DNA of 64,000 nucleotides from Rhynchopus sp. YZ270_cl-10 (taxonomy: Eukaryota > Euglenozoa > Diplonemea > Diplonemida > Diplonemidae), in the NCBI GenBank assembly GCA_964035575.1, contig OZ037883.1, positions 1,178,001-1,242,000 on the forward strand. The letters are read 5' to 3'. A program made the position numbers and the translations under genes. Each line of letters starts with the position of its first letter. The stretch's first letter is position 1. The notes below the pieces were generated by a model. The model saw nothing but the letters and a program-made list of their open reading frames with translations, searched no databases and was not told the origin of the DNA. Shown one piece after another: positions 42,387-51,992 of this stretch.

Positions 42387-42756
42387 TTTATCTCTCCATG
42401 TGGGTGATGTTTTCAGTATAACCCTGTGCGCAAAAGAAGAAGAAAAAGGTTGGGAAGAAACGTTGGGGGGTTTGGGTCTCCCCGGTGTGCTGCTCATTCA
42501 AGGTGCACCGAAAGGGGAGGGTGTATTTCAAGTCAACTTTTTTAAGATGACTACACTTAGATCATCGTAACCCTTTTTTGGTTTTATTTTTTTCCTCTTT
42601 CCCGAGGCTGTGGGGGTACGTTATTTCCTCATATGTTTCAGGACCTCTGCTACTGCGATTCAATAGAAAATAAATGGGGGGGAGAATTTTTTTTAAGCTC
42701 CGTATTTAAAAGGACAAAAGGAGTTTAGTGTAACACTCTAGGGTGGCTACACTAAT

Positions 42757-43652
42757 CATACTTGGACCGCCCGAAATATATTTCGGGCATTTCGGGCGAT
42801 TTCGGGCGAATTAGGGGCGGATTTCGGGCGATTTTGTGCGCCCGAAGTCGCCCGAAATCGCCCGAAATGCAGATTTCGGGCGAATTCGGGCGCTTTTTCC
42901 GTAGTGAAAACCGACTAGGTAGGGTTCTACTCATTTTCGCAAAAAACTTTTTATATTTGGAAAGATTTGATGCCAAATCTGTCAAAATAAGCAAGAATCG
43001 AAAACTTTTGTACACCTGAGTGCACTTTGGAGGCCCGTGAGAATCACCACCAAGTCACGGGTTTTCTGACTATCATTTGCTTATTCCTACCCAAAACACA
43101 CTATGAACCGGGTTTTCACTATTTTTTCGTATTTCAGGGAGAATTTTTGTGAATTTTCGGGTCACAGGGTGGTTCTGACCCATTCTCGGGGTGTTTCGGG
43201 CCTGTAGTTGCTCAGGAGATGCCCAAAAACGTGAAAAATCGCCTTTTTACGTTTTTAGTAGTATTTTAGTGTAAATTGGTAGGGAAATCGGTTTTATACG
43301 TGGCTGCTAACAGAGCTGCACTCATATAAGTTGGGTTCTACTAGGAATTTTTGCTCAATTTTTTTTTTCTTTGAACAAATTTTGTGCCAATCTTTCAAAT
43401 AAAGCGTTAGATTTTTACACTGATAGCATGCTTCCCAGCACACATAAGATACTGGTTGTGCGCCCGAATTCGCCCGAATCTGCCCGAAATCGCCCGAATT
43501 CGCCCGAAATGCGCCCGAATTCGCCCGAATTACGTATAAATTCCCTTTAAAACGCCCGAAATATATTTCGGGCACATTTCGGGCGCTCGGGATCCGCGCC
43601 CGAAAAATCCGCCCGAATTCGCCCGAAATATATTTCGGGCGGTCCAAGTATG
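42757..43652. mobile_element. CATA-ended MITE with CGCCCGAAAT arrays, 6-bp target duplication
   Basis: 896 bp. Both ends read CATACTTGGACCGCCCGAAA (right end on the - strand) and stay identical for about 32 bp. ACTAAT at 42751-42756 and 43653-43658 is an exact duplication. Other copies of the host repeat (12532, 30865) show the uninterrupted site CTACACTAATACAACC. Arrays of CGCCCGAAAT / ATTTCGGGCG fill 42770-42900 and 43455-43640. The AT-rich centre has no ORF. Confidence 0.92.
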
Positions 43653-44041
43653 ACTAATACAACCAAGTTTTCAAAAAAAAAAGATAAAAAAAAATTCTGT
43701 ATTGTTATGTTCGTTGCGTTTTTTCTGGTTCTATTTCTACTGATTTATTTACTTCTTCAGGGGTGACAAAGCGTAAGAGGCTTGCGGCGCGTTTTGCACC
43801 TTTCCCTCTTTTTTTTTGCATCGTACGTGGCTCCGCGGGAGGTGCCTGCATCAATAATTTCACTTTTTATTTGATGCTACTAAATGAGTATTGCATGGGG
43901 AAGGGAGATGTGGGGAGAGGGTGGGGCAACAACCACATAATGTGACACAAATGCCTGGTGAGGCGAAGGCCTAGTTGTACCCCCACTTAGGAATCTGGTC
44001 ACTGAAGGTAGGGGGGGTTTGAGGTATGAGCCCCATGCCTC

Positions 44042-44137
44042 TTTATAATATCAGATGTACTGCGGTTGGGGGGGTCCACCCGGTGCACTGTGGCGAGAGT
44101 TGTTTTGTATTTTAAGTCAACCGTTTTTTTTTGGAGA
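44042..44137 (+). repeat. GGACTGC-type repeat, diverged copy
   Basis: ATATCAGATGTACTGCGGTT, GGGGTCCACCCGGTGCACTG, GAGAGTTGTTTTGTATTTTA and AGTCAACCG with a T tract. Shorter than the other copies. Confidence 0.65.
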
Positions 44138-44225
44138 ACCATGTGCCCACGTCTTACAGAGGCATTTGTAATGTGACTCCAAGGTCACCTGTTTAGATCT
44201 GTGTGGAGAACCCCTTTCGCCTTCA

Positions 44226-44262
44226 GGTGACTAAACATGAGAGGCGTAGGGTCATCTATCTC
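44226..44262 (+). repeat. ACGAGAG-type hairpin repeat
   Basis: GGTGACTAAACATGAGAGGC then GTAGGGTCATCT. The loop is changed to ATGAGAG. Confidence 0.7.
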
Positions 44263-44395
44263 CTACAACCTTATCTCTTCTGTTTTCTAGAGAAACAAAA
44301 ACGAGAGCCACACCTGTGTTGGTGGTAGTTAGAAGCCGAAGTTTATTTTTTTTGCACACAGTTTCCCTGTCGGCAACTCCCAAATGCAACACTCC

Positions 44396-44473
44396 AGGGG
44401 TTCGATAACCAGCGGAGTGTCAGTACCTACGTCCACAGAGGCGTTTTGCGCTATCAACTTCACCTTTTTTTTA
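44396..44473 (+). repeat. TTCGAT/GCCTGCG repeat with tRNA-like stem
   Basis: GGGGTTCGATAACC lies between ACACTCC (upstream) and GGAGTGT (downstream), a perfect 7-bp pair like a T-arm closed by an acceptor stem. Then come GTACCTACGTCCACAGAGGC and CTATCAACTTCACC with a T tract. Confidence 0.65.
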
Positions 44474-44481
44474 GAGTTGTG

Positions 44482-44530
44482 ATGAGCTCGACCGAGCTGT
44501 GTAAGAGCGCGTTTTCAACTACTCTTTAGA
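44482..44530 (-). repeat. AGCTCGACTGAG repeat, copy 2
   Basis: On the + strand GATGAGCTCGACCGAGCTG, GCGCGTTTTCAACTACTC. AGCTC and GAGCT pair around GACC. Confidence 0.5.
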
Positions 44531-45005
44531 TTTGTTTGCGAATGGGTGGCGCTGTTCGCCCCTTCAAATTATTTTGTTGTTCTCTTATTTTAGTTTACAA
44601 ATATTTTGTACGGTTTGTAAAAAAAAATCCTAAAAAGCCCCGAAAGTAGCTGCACAAAAACGAATTGTCTAAAAGCCTCAAAAAGACATTCATATTTTTT
44701 GTGCAAAGCCCGCACTCATAACGAATCACTAGTTTCCCCCCAAAAAAGAAAATTTAACAGTTTACAAAACGCAGTGTTTTTGTCTAGCAACACCTCCTGC
44801 TCTCCCCTTTCCCCCCCTCCTCCTCCACCCCCTTTTTTTCAATGCCTGCGTCCGCCGATGAATGGTGAGGCGTCTGCACTTCCACATTCTCTTTTTTTCC
44901 CTCCGTCCGCCCCCCTCGCTACAAAGAACCTCTAAGTCAATTAAAACGAAAATGAACTTTCCCCCCTTTTTTTTTAGGTTTCTTTTTTACATCTACTGTT
45001 GTAGG

Positions 45006-46506
45006 CAGGGTATTAGTTAGCTTTTTTTTTTCCGGCCAAATTCTGGTTATCTGGTTTTTTCCCTCCCCCAGCAGGAATCGCTATTTTTTCTTGTGGTCTG
45101 CCAAAAAAAGGGTCAACAAAAAATTTTCTGCGCTCCGCGCGAAAAGGTCCGTTCATTTCGCGTCAAAACATGATGACGTGGGATGGTAACGTACATCAGG
45201 AACCAAACTAACCTGCACTGGGCTCTCTCTAGCAAACAAAACCTTCCCTTAGTACAAGAAGAAACGGCGGTCATGGCATCAAAACTTTTCTGGCGAAGCC
45301 ACGGTACGCAACATTTCAAAAATTGTGACACATGTACAAAATCGAACATTTTCACAGCGAAACTATGGCATAGTAGGGCTACTGCTCATAATTTTTGGCT
45401 GCGCCACAGGCGCAGCCACGGTACGCTACTTTTTTATGATCGTCGATCCCTTATTCTCGCTCGATATGAGGAGGTTGGGCTGCTGGGGGGGTGGGTGGGA
45501 ACCGAACTTCCTTCAGGCCCCTGGCCAAAAAAAAATTTTTTATTTTCGGAAATATTGTCCCTCTGCACAAATCCTACAGCGACGTTGGAAATATGGGTTC
45601 TATATTTTCGGCTACTTTACAGCCAATTTTACATGTACCGGGTAATATTATAATATTTGGCACAGAAATATTAGAATGTACACAAATCGTGGGTAAAATC
45701 CGAAATAGAAATATTATAATTTTTTCGGCCAAAAAAAAAATTTTTTTGACCATGTCGCAGAGTGAAAAATCGACCGAAATTTTCGATTTTGGTGTTGCAA
45801 AATTTTTCGAAAATCCTGAAAAGTGCTCAAAAACACGTGAAAACACATGTATAGGAACCCCATATGGGCCCAGCATTGCCCAGGCTTGGTGAAAATTTTT
45901 CCTGCATGGGGGCCCTCCGGGCCCCCAGGAACCATTGCGACCCGATTGGTTCACGTTACTGAAAAATTTGGTCCCTAAGACACACACGTGGTTAACATAC
46001 CCCTGAAAAACACCCTACATCCACATAACGATCAACGTCCCAAAGTGACAAAGTGTTCCAGCTACCCCCATCCCCCACGTCGGTAAATATCATCATATAA
46101 ATGAATTTGAACCCCTCTCCTTCCAGCACACCAACATACACATTTTGACACACAAGATACAACTGAACCATAACAGGGGTTTTTTGACACACAGAATGCG
46201 AGCGGATTTGTGCGTCGGGACAATATTACCGAAAATGAAAATATGAATTTTCTGGAAATATAGCACCATATTTCCTTCGGTACCCCCAATGCTGCTTCGG
46301 TCGACGATTTCCCTCGCCTTCGGCTCGGGAAATCGTATCCCTCAGCAGCATTGGGGGTACCTCAGGAAATATGAGTACTATATTTCCAGAAAAAATATAC
46401 TATTTTTGAAAAATCCCGAATCTCACTTTTTTTTTTTTTTTTGAATAACCAGAATTGGGGAATTCTGGTTTTCAAAACCAGAATTTGTACGGTAACTAAT
46501 ACCCTG
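45006..46506. mobile_element. hAT-type non-autonomous element, 1.5 kb
   Basis: The ends are CAGGGTATTAGTTAGC and, on the - strand, CAGGGTATTAGTTACC. GTTGTAGG at 44998-45005 and 46507-46514 is an exact 8-bp duplication. A second inverted block (CCAAATTCTGGTTAT / ATAACCAGAATTGG) follows inside. No transposase ORF; internal frames are short. It contains a nested palindrome (46266-46368) and GGTACGCAAC / GGTACGCTAC words shared with 33597-33895. It interrupts a GGTGCCTGCATCAA-type repeat at 46565. Confidence 0.9.
46266..46368. repeat. Near-perfect fold-back inside the hAT-type element
   Basis: GGTACCCCCAATGCTGCT pairs with AGCAGCATTGGGGGTACC, and inside it ACGATTTCCC pairs with GGGAAATCGT; outside, ATATTTCC pairs with GGAAATAT. 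The loop is TCGCCTTCGGCTC. It may be a separate small MITE or a recombination-generated palindrome. Confidence 0.8.
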
Positions 46507-46769
46507 GTTGTAGGCCACAGGGTTTGTGCTTTCCATCCTGGCTGGCATCGTACAGTTGGTCAGTCGGAGGTGCCTGCATCAACAACTACAGTTTTTTTTT
46601 TCCTCCCCAGCATTGAGACCCTCACAACGACACCCCACTCCACCAACCACAGAAAACAAACCCCCCCACAACAAACCAAACCATGGTGTAAAACACCCAC
46701 CTCCCCTCCCCCAACCCCCCCAACACCTCTCTCCCTCCCTTTCTCCCCCCTCAAATTCACCGAAAAAAA

Positions 46770-49340
46770 ATGCAAAAACCTGGCTTCACTTTGCGGTCAG
46801 ATGTTGCACCGTTTAAAGGCTGTGTACGAAAGGGGCATAGTAGCGCACCATGCACGGTGACACGCCCGGAGGGGAGACGTGCCTTTGTGTCAGCGGTAGC
46901 AGGGTTTCCTGGGGATGCGATGTTGTCTGAGGCAGGGGAGGTGCCTGCAAAGACGTCGTCTGCGCTGTTAAACCGCCCCAGAGCTGCGCATGAAACGATG
47001 TGCAAGAAAATGGCGACAGTTGTTTTGTCAGGTCCCCGCCGGTCTCGTCTTCAGTTTTCTACCTCCGCGCAACAGCGCCAACTGCAGCAACATCAACACA
47101 GCATTGCCCTCAACGCACACGACCCACCCCTCGTCTCAAGCACCCCAACGTCTGCCCTCTCGTCACCTACCCTCCAGCCAGCCTCCCCGGCGCTTTCATT
47201 GTCATCCTCTGCAGTAATGAAGAAGCTGCAACGTCGGTCACCTACCACCCCAGACATCGATGCTGGGACCTCTCCGAAGGTGTCTGCTGCCCCTTCGACT
47301 TCTACCCGAAAATGCGAGAAATTGGTTCTCGAATCGTATCGCGACATATTAAGAAGAAACCTTTGGGTAGCTGGGGCAGGGGTAGGGAATGCAACCGAGG
47401 TGTGTTATTCCTATGTCGCCACGGTGCATCAGGAGAGCACCTCGTTTGCGTCAATGTCAGTGTCCGAAGTGGAATGCGGTGCGGAGATGCCGCATGATGA
47501 GGAGCCATCTGGCACCCGCAGACGCAACACATCGGTCGCTTCGTCGGCATCCTCTCAAATGGTCAGCACCAAGGGTACCCTCAAACCCAGAAGATTATGC
47601 CACGTAGAACTGACCGGAAGGATATTTGGTGTCGACATCAATAAGGAGCTTGACGTGGTCATCGGATTTGCCACTGGCGACGTTCTGGTGTACTCTGTGA
47701 CGAAGGGGGTGATGATTGGGAGGTACCGCCCGCATCAGTACTTTGTGTCTGCTGTCGGGCGCGGTGGTAGTGGTAGTAGTTCACGTGGCGCGCCTACTAG
47801 ACGTGGACCTATTGCAACATCAGGGTCGTCGCTGTCGTTGCATTCAGTTGCTTCTAGCGTTTCGCTTTCCTCTGCACAAAATTCGAATGCAGCTGCATCA
47901 AGTGTTTCCTCTGTTCAACCAGGAGAGGCACAGCTGCAAGATTCGACACAACCCCCTACTTCTGCAACTCTTGATGGTGAAGCACTCTTCGCGACGTCAA
48001 AAGGCGCAAAAACAACCGGAGTAACCTGCGTCAGCTGGGGGGAAGAAGTCGACTCCGAAGAGGAAGATGACGAAGGCGGGGACGATTCGGACAGCTCCTG
48101 CTCCGAAACGTCGTTCGATAGTTCAGTGTTTTCGGAGGCAGAGGAGATGCAGAAGAAGACAAGGTATTCTATCATTGTCGGAACGGAGCTGGGGTTGATG
48201 TACGAGCTACGCGGTCTCGAGGTGCTGCAAGCATTGCTCGGAGAGTTTGTTACAGCAACAGGGGTGGCGGCAAGCGGGACGTCTCTCGCAGTCCCTAACA
48301 CCGTTCTGTCGCCTTCCTCCTCCTCCACCTCATCCTCCTCAGGTACTCCCAAAAGCGGTCGATCCACCGGTATTCGCGGGTTTTTCGCACGCAACGCACG
48401 GCGTGGTATCAACACCCCCGCAGTACCCGGCCTGTCCCGGCCTCTACCGCCCCTTCATGAGACCGACTACCTAGCAGGGTCCTTCCTTCGGGTCATTAAC
48501 GTTGCGAAGTTTACGAAAGGAGGAGAAAAAGACCCGGAAAGCCTTTCCGCTGCACGCCATATGTTTGCCGTCCCCGACTCTCATGAACCGGTTACCTGTA
48601 GTACCACAGTGAGCATTGGGAGGAGAAAGGTGAAGGGGGTGATGACGCACAAAAAGAGTTTGGTTGCGGTGGGGAGCGCTGAGGGCACGGCCTATGTGAT
48701 GCTGCGGTCTACTGTGGCAGGGGTGGCGCGGATCCGCTGTGTTCTTGGTGTCCAAAACCGCTTTGGGGCTGTGCTGTGCACTGCACTGTCCTCCTGCGGA
48801 CGGTACCTCGCAGTCGGAGGGGAGGACGACACCATTGCACTCTATTGCCTCACCCGCCCTCCAGTACGTCTTGCATACCTCCTCGGACCTGAAAACTGGG
48901 TGCCCTCCCTAGAAATTCACTATTCCGTTTCGTCTCGAAAGCTGACTGTGACAGCGTCGTCATTGGATGGTAGAATGTACATCTGGTGTCTTGATACTGA
49001 GAGTCTTGCTGAAGCGCATCCGGTGTGTGCGACCACACCAAAAACCCCGATGACACGGTCTGGATTTGTCTTTGATGGAAATGGTGCAGAAGGGTGTGAA
49101 GGGTTGGAGGCAGGGTTGACACCTTTGTACAACAGCGCGAATGTGTTTTTGGCGACGGAGGACCGTGCGGCAGGTGGTGGTGGTGGGGCAGGTACTCCCG
49201 AGGTCGACCCTGTGGCGGTGGTGGAGCGTATGCACGATACGGCGCCTTTAAGGGGGGTCTCAGTGTTGCCTCATGGGCTGCTCACGTCTGTCTGTGCGCG
49301 TGGGGTGGTTCAGCTGTGGGAAGTGCAAGGGTTTCGTTGA
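46770..49340 (+). CDS. WD40-repeat protein, WDR20/creC-like
   Basis: 856 residues in one exon. WD40 blades are visible at about 275-315 (GVDINKELDVVIGFATGDVLVYS), 400-420 (GVTCVSWG), 460-480, 630-700 (SSCGRYLAVGGEDDTIALYC), 710-750 (VTASSLDGRMYIWCLD) and 825-853 (LTSVCARGVVQLWEV). The GGEDD blade followed by a WVPSLEIHYS-type segment and a final LPHGLLTSVC..GVVQLWE matches the layout of WDR20 / fungal creC, which activate USP12/46-type deubiquitinases. The N-terminal ~180 residues are Ser/Thr/Pro-rich, and an acidic insert (EVDSEEEDDEGGDDSDSS) splits the propeller. The start could also be Met at 46999 (MCKKMATVV). Family assignment from memory, moderately sure; the WD40 fold itself is certain. 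Confidence 0.75.
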   Translation: MQKPGFTLRSDVAPFKGCVRKGHSSAPCTVTRPEGRRAFVSAVAGFPGDAMLSEAGEVPAKTSSALLNRPRAAHETMCKKMATVVLSGPRRSRLQFSTSAQQRQLQQHQHSIALNAHDPPLVSSTPTSALSSPTLQPASPALSLSSSAVMKKLQRRSPTTPDIDAGTSPKVSAAPSTSTRKCEKLVLESYRDILRRNLWVAGAGVGNATEVCYSYVATVHQESTSFASMSVSEVECGAEMPHDEEPSGTRRRNTSVASSASSQMVSTKGTLKPRRLCHVELTGRIFGVDINKELDVVIGFATGDVLVYSVTKGVMIGRYRPHQYFVSAVGRGGSGSSSRGAPTRRGPIATSGSSLSLHSVASSVSLSSAQNSNAAASSVSSVQPGEAQLQDSTQPPTSATLDGEALFATSKGAKTTGVTCVSWGEEVDSEEEDDEGGDDSDSSCSETSFDSSVFSEAEEMQKKTRYSIIVGTELGLMYELRGLEVLQALLGEFVTATGVAASGTSLAVPNTVLSPSSSSTSSSSGTPKSGRSTGIRGFFARNARRGINTPAVPGLSRPLPPLHETDYLAGSFLRVINVAKFTKGGEKDPESLSAARHMFAVPDSHEPVTCSTTVSIGRRKVKGVMTHKKSLVAVGSAEGTAYVMLRSTVAGVARIRCVLGVQNRFGAVLCTALSSCGRYLAVGGEDDTIALYCLTRPPVRLAYLLGPENWVPSLEIHYSVSSRKLTVTASSLDGRMYIWCLDTESLAEAHPVCATTPKTPMTRSGFVFDGNGAEGCEGLEAGLTPLYNSANVFLATEDRAAGGGGGAGTPEVDPVAVVERMHDTAPLRGVSVLPHGLLTSVCARGVVQLWEVQGFR

Positions 49341-49975
49341 GATGGTAGGAAAGAGAGTTGCCTAGCTTTTTTTTTGCAAAGATTGGAGGGGAAAAAAAAA
49401 CAGTGGAGATTTGCACTGTGGCAACACAAACCGAGGCAACTACACTACTCCAATAATTTATCAAAAAAAAAATGTAAATAGAAGTGGTTTTGTCTCATCT
49501 ATTTGCCTGTCTGGTATCCTAGCCCCTTTTGTTGCCGATCGAGCTGCGTTTTTAGTACGTTTTTTTCTCTTCTTCAACTACGCTTCGTTTAGGTCGCGGG
49601 TTTGTGGAGACGCCGAGAGTATAACTTTGTGGGGTGGTCTCGCGGAGGGGTGATTGACGAGAGCCCTGATTGTGGATACAGAAAAAAAAAAAGAACTCCC
49701 CTTTTGGATGTGAAAAAAAGGGAGTGTTTTGGGGGGCAAAATGTGTGTATAATATTGCGATTTCTTTTTTGTATTACGGAGGCGATCCTGCCACTTCCCT
49801 CTGATTGTACGTTTAGTTTTTATTTGGCAACTTTTTTTTGGGAGGGTGAATTGAAAGAAATGGGGAAGGGGCCAAAAACGTTAAAAAAAATGCAACCCAT
49901 TTTATTTCCTCCCCTTCTCCCCACTTTTTATTGTTTCCCCCCCTGATGACGTTTATTTTTTTTTCTCGATACACT
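49341..49975. other. Intergenic spacer with small repeats
   Basis: GTGGAGATTTGCAC repeat copy 4 at 49401-49467 and a weak CGAGCTGCGTTTTTAG repeat at 49535-49590; otherwise AT-rich. No gene seen. Confidence 0.65.
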
Positions 49976-50258
49976 CATAGGTTTCGAACGCGCGTTCGCG
50001 TTTTTAGGGCGTTTTCGAGTGCGCGTTTGAAAAACGAAAAAAAAAAACGCGCGTTCGGGAAAAGCGAAAAAAAAAACGCGCGTTCGGAAAAAACGAAAAA
50101 AAACGCGCGTTCCACCTGATTTTGCCCCCAAAAAAAAACCGGCTTTTGGCCCTATCCGGTCTATCCTTGCCCTATCCGGCCATATCCGGGCCTATCCGGA
50201 CCTATGCGCCTATCCGCGGGGTCGAAAAATCAGAAAAAAACTATTTTTTGCACTGTGT

Positions 50259-50776
50259 GTGTACTGTGTACTGTGTACTGTGTACTGTGTACTGTGTACT
50301 GTGTACTGTGTACTGTGTACTGTGTACTGTGTACTGTGTACTGTGTACTGTGTACTGTGTACTGTGTACTGTGTACTGTGTACTGTGTACTGTGTACTGT
50401 GTACTGTGTACTGTGTACTGTGTACTGTGTACTGTGTACTGTGTACTGTGTACTGTGTACTGTGTACTGTGTACTGTGTACTGTGTACTGTGTACTGTGT
50501 ACTGTGTACTGTGTACTGTGTACTGTGTACTGTGTACTGTGTACTGTGTACTGTGTACTGTGTACTGTGTACTGTGTACTGTGTACTGTGTACTGTGTAC
50601 TGTGTACTGTGTACTGTGTACTGTGTACTGTGTACTGTGTACTGTGTACTGTGTACTGTGTACTGTGTACTGTGTACTGTGTACTGTGTACTGTGTACTG
50701 TGTACTGTGTACTGTGTACTGTGTACTGTGTACTGTGTACTGTGTACTGTGTACTGTGTACTGTGTACTGTGTACT
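50259..50776. repeat. (TACTGTG)n heptanucleotide satellite
   Basis: About 74 perfect copies of a 7-bp unit. Because the unit length is not a multiple of three, every frame is open for long stretches (C, V, L, Y, T or H, S, T, Q, Y, V), which are artefacts. Confidence 0.98.
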
Positions 50777-50783
50777 CCTTGTA

Positions 50784-51126
50784 GGGTTTTGTTGCCTTTT
50801 GGCACATGAATTTTGCGCCCAGTGTTGTGTTCACTGCTCTGAAGGTGCTGGCTCTCATCTACCGATGCATGGGGTAAGTGACACAGCGTCTGACCCGCCA
50901 TCTGTAATCTTCTGGTTTCAACACAGCCTTTCAGTTCTGCATGCTGCATTCGCAGCGTCCCGAGCGTCTCACAACCTCTTATTACTCTTTGCCTGAGAAG
51001 GATGTGTTTGGACTCACTCAAACCCCGTTCATCACTCTTGTGCCAAAGAAAACATCGGACAAACAGTACAAGTTCACGGGAGCAAAGGGGTGGACCCCTC
51101 CCTCTGCGCGTATCGCACTAACGTAG
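50784..51126 (+). CDS. Exon-like frames within the CATA element
   Basis: Two open stretches with normal amino-acid composition: 50784-50871 (FVAFWHMNFAPSVVFTALKV, then a GTAAGT donor-like site) and about 50930-51126 (QRPERLTTSYYSLPEKDVFG, then KGWTPPSARIALT and TAG) after an AACACAG acceptor-like site. A third, 51395-51492 (PFVLEFAKKIADENETDL and TAA), follows in another frame. No family recognised. They may be captured host exons or remnants of the element's own gene; joining them is uncertain because phases do not obviously agree. Confidence 0.3.
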
Positions 51127-51495
51127 CGAAGAAGATCCAGAGGTGTGCAGAACGTGATGCGGTCTATTTTCCGACAAAAAAGACGAAGAATAGTTGTTCA
51201 ATGGTGTGCTAATTTCGTCGCAAGATTTTGCACTGGAAGTTGAAGAACATTGCAAATGGTTCAACACAGATGAGGTTCGTCTCACAGTATTGATGTGCTC
51301 CACAACGGAAAGCCCTATCAAATATGAGAAGAGTGCTGAAGGACTCTGGGGGCATGCGGATGACAAACGATCATCTGCGGGGTGGAACAGCAGCCCGAAA
51401 CTTCCACAGCCCAATCCGACTTCCTCTTCCAACCCTTTGTCTTGGAGTTTGCGAAGAAGATTGCTGACGAGAATGAAACAGATCTCTAACGTAGC

Positions 51496-51553
51496 TACCC
51501 AGTACCCAGTACCCAGTACCCAGTACCCAGTACCCAGTACCCAGTACACAGTA
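51496..51553. repeat. (CCCAGTA)n heptanucleotide array
   Basis: About seven units of CCCAGTA ending in one CACAGTA. CACAGTA is the reverse complement of the TACTGTG unit at 50259-50776, so the two arrays flank the exon-like DNA in opposite orientation. Confidence 0.9.
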
Positions 51554-51992
51554 CGTATGGGAAAAATACGTGGGGTTTGGCCTGTACGGTCCTATCCGGC
51601 CATATCCGGGCCTATCCGGACCTATCCGCGCCTATCCGCGGGGTAAAAATCAGGTGGGCGTTCGGAAAAAACGAGAAAAAAAACGCGCGTTCGAAAAAGT
51701 GGAAGCCTCATGTTTACGTGGGGAGGTTTTTCGAACGCGCGTTCGAAAAGTGGTTTTTTCGAACGCGCGTCCAGTTTTTCAAACGCGCGTTCGAAAAAAC
51801 CACTTTTTCGAACGCGCGTTTGAAAAAAAAAAAAAAAACGCCCTTTTTTTTTTACGCGCGTCCAGCTTTTCGAACGCGCGTTTTTTTTTTTTTTTTTGCG
51901 CGTTTTTTTTTTTTTTTTTCATGTGCGCGTTTTCCGATTTTGGATTTGCGCGTTTTCGATTTTCGAACGCGCGTTCGAAACCTATGTACACT

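Larger units (their letters stand above)
42203..46769. other. 4.5-kb intergenic region built of transposons and repeats
   Basis: GGACTGCATGG repeat (42254-42386), CATA-ended MITE in a CTACACTAATACAACC repeat (42757-43652), GGACTGC-type repeat (44042-44137), ACGAGAG hairpin (44226-44262), TTCGAT repeat (44396-44473), AGCTCGAC repeat (44482-44530), and hAT-type element (45006-46506). The last 160 bp are C/T-rich and lead into the WD40 gene. No host gene seen. Confidence 0.75.
49976..51986. mobile_element. CATA-ended element with satellite core and exon-like cargo, 6-bp target duplication
   Basis: 2,011 bp. Both ends read CATAGGTTTCGAACGCGCGT (right end on the - strand). TACACT at 49970-49975 and 51987-51992 is an exact 6-bp duplication. 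Arrays of CGAACGCGCGTTCGAAAA occupy 49980-50120 and 51655-51985. Further in, a direct repeat CCGGCCATATCCGGGCCTAT occurs at 50165 and 51596. The centre holds a heptamer satellite (50259-50776) and non-repetitive exon-like DNA (50780-51495). No transposase recognised. Confidence 0.9.

Noticed and set aside
44396-44473. Functional tRNA gene
   Set aside because: T-arm-like and acceptor-like stems only; D and anticodon arms are missing and other copies are diverged.
50259-50776. CRISPR array or telomere repeat
   Set aside because: There are no spacers, and the 7-bp unit is not a known telomere repeat; it is an internal satellite of a transposon in a eukaryotic genome.
50122-51021. CTVYCVL and QYTVHST repeat frames of 200-260 residues
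   Set aside because: Heptamer satellite; not protein coding.
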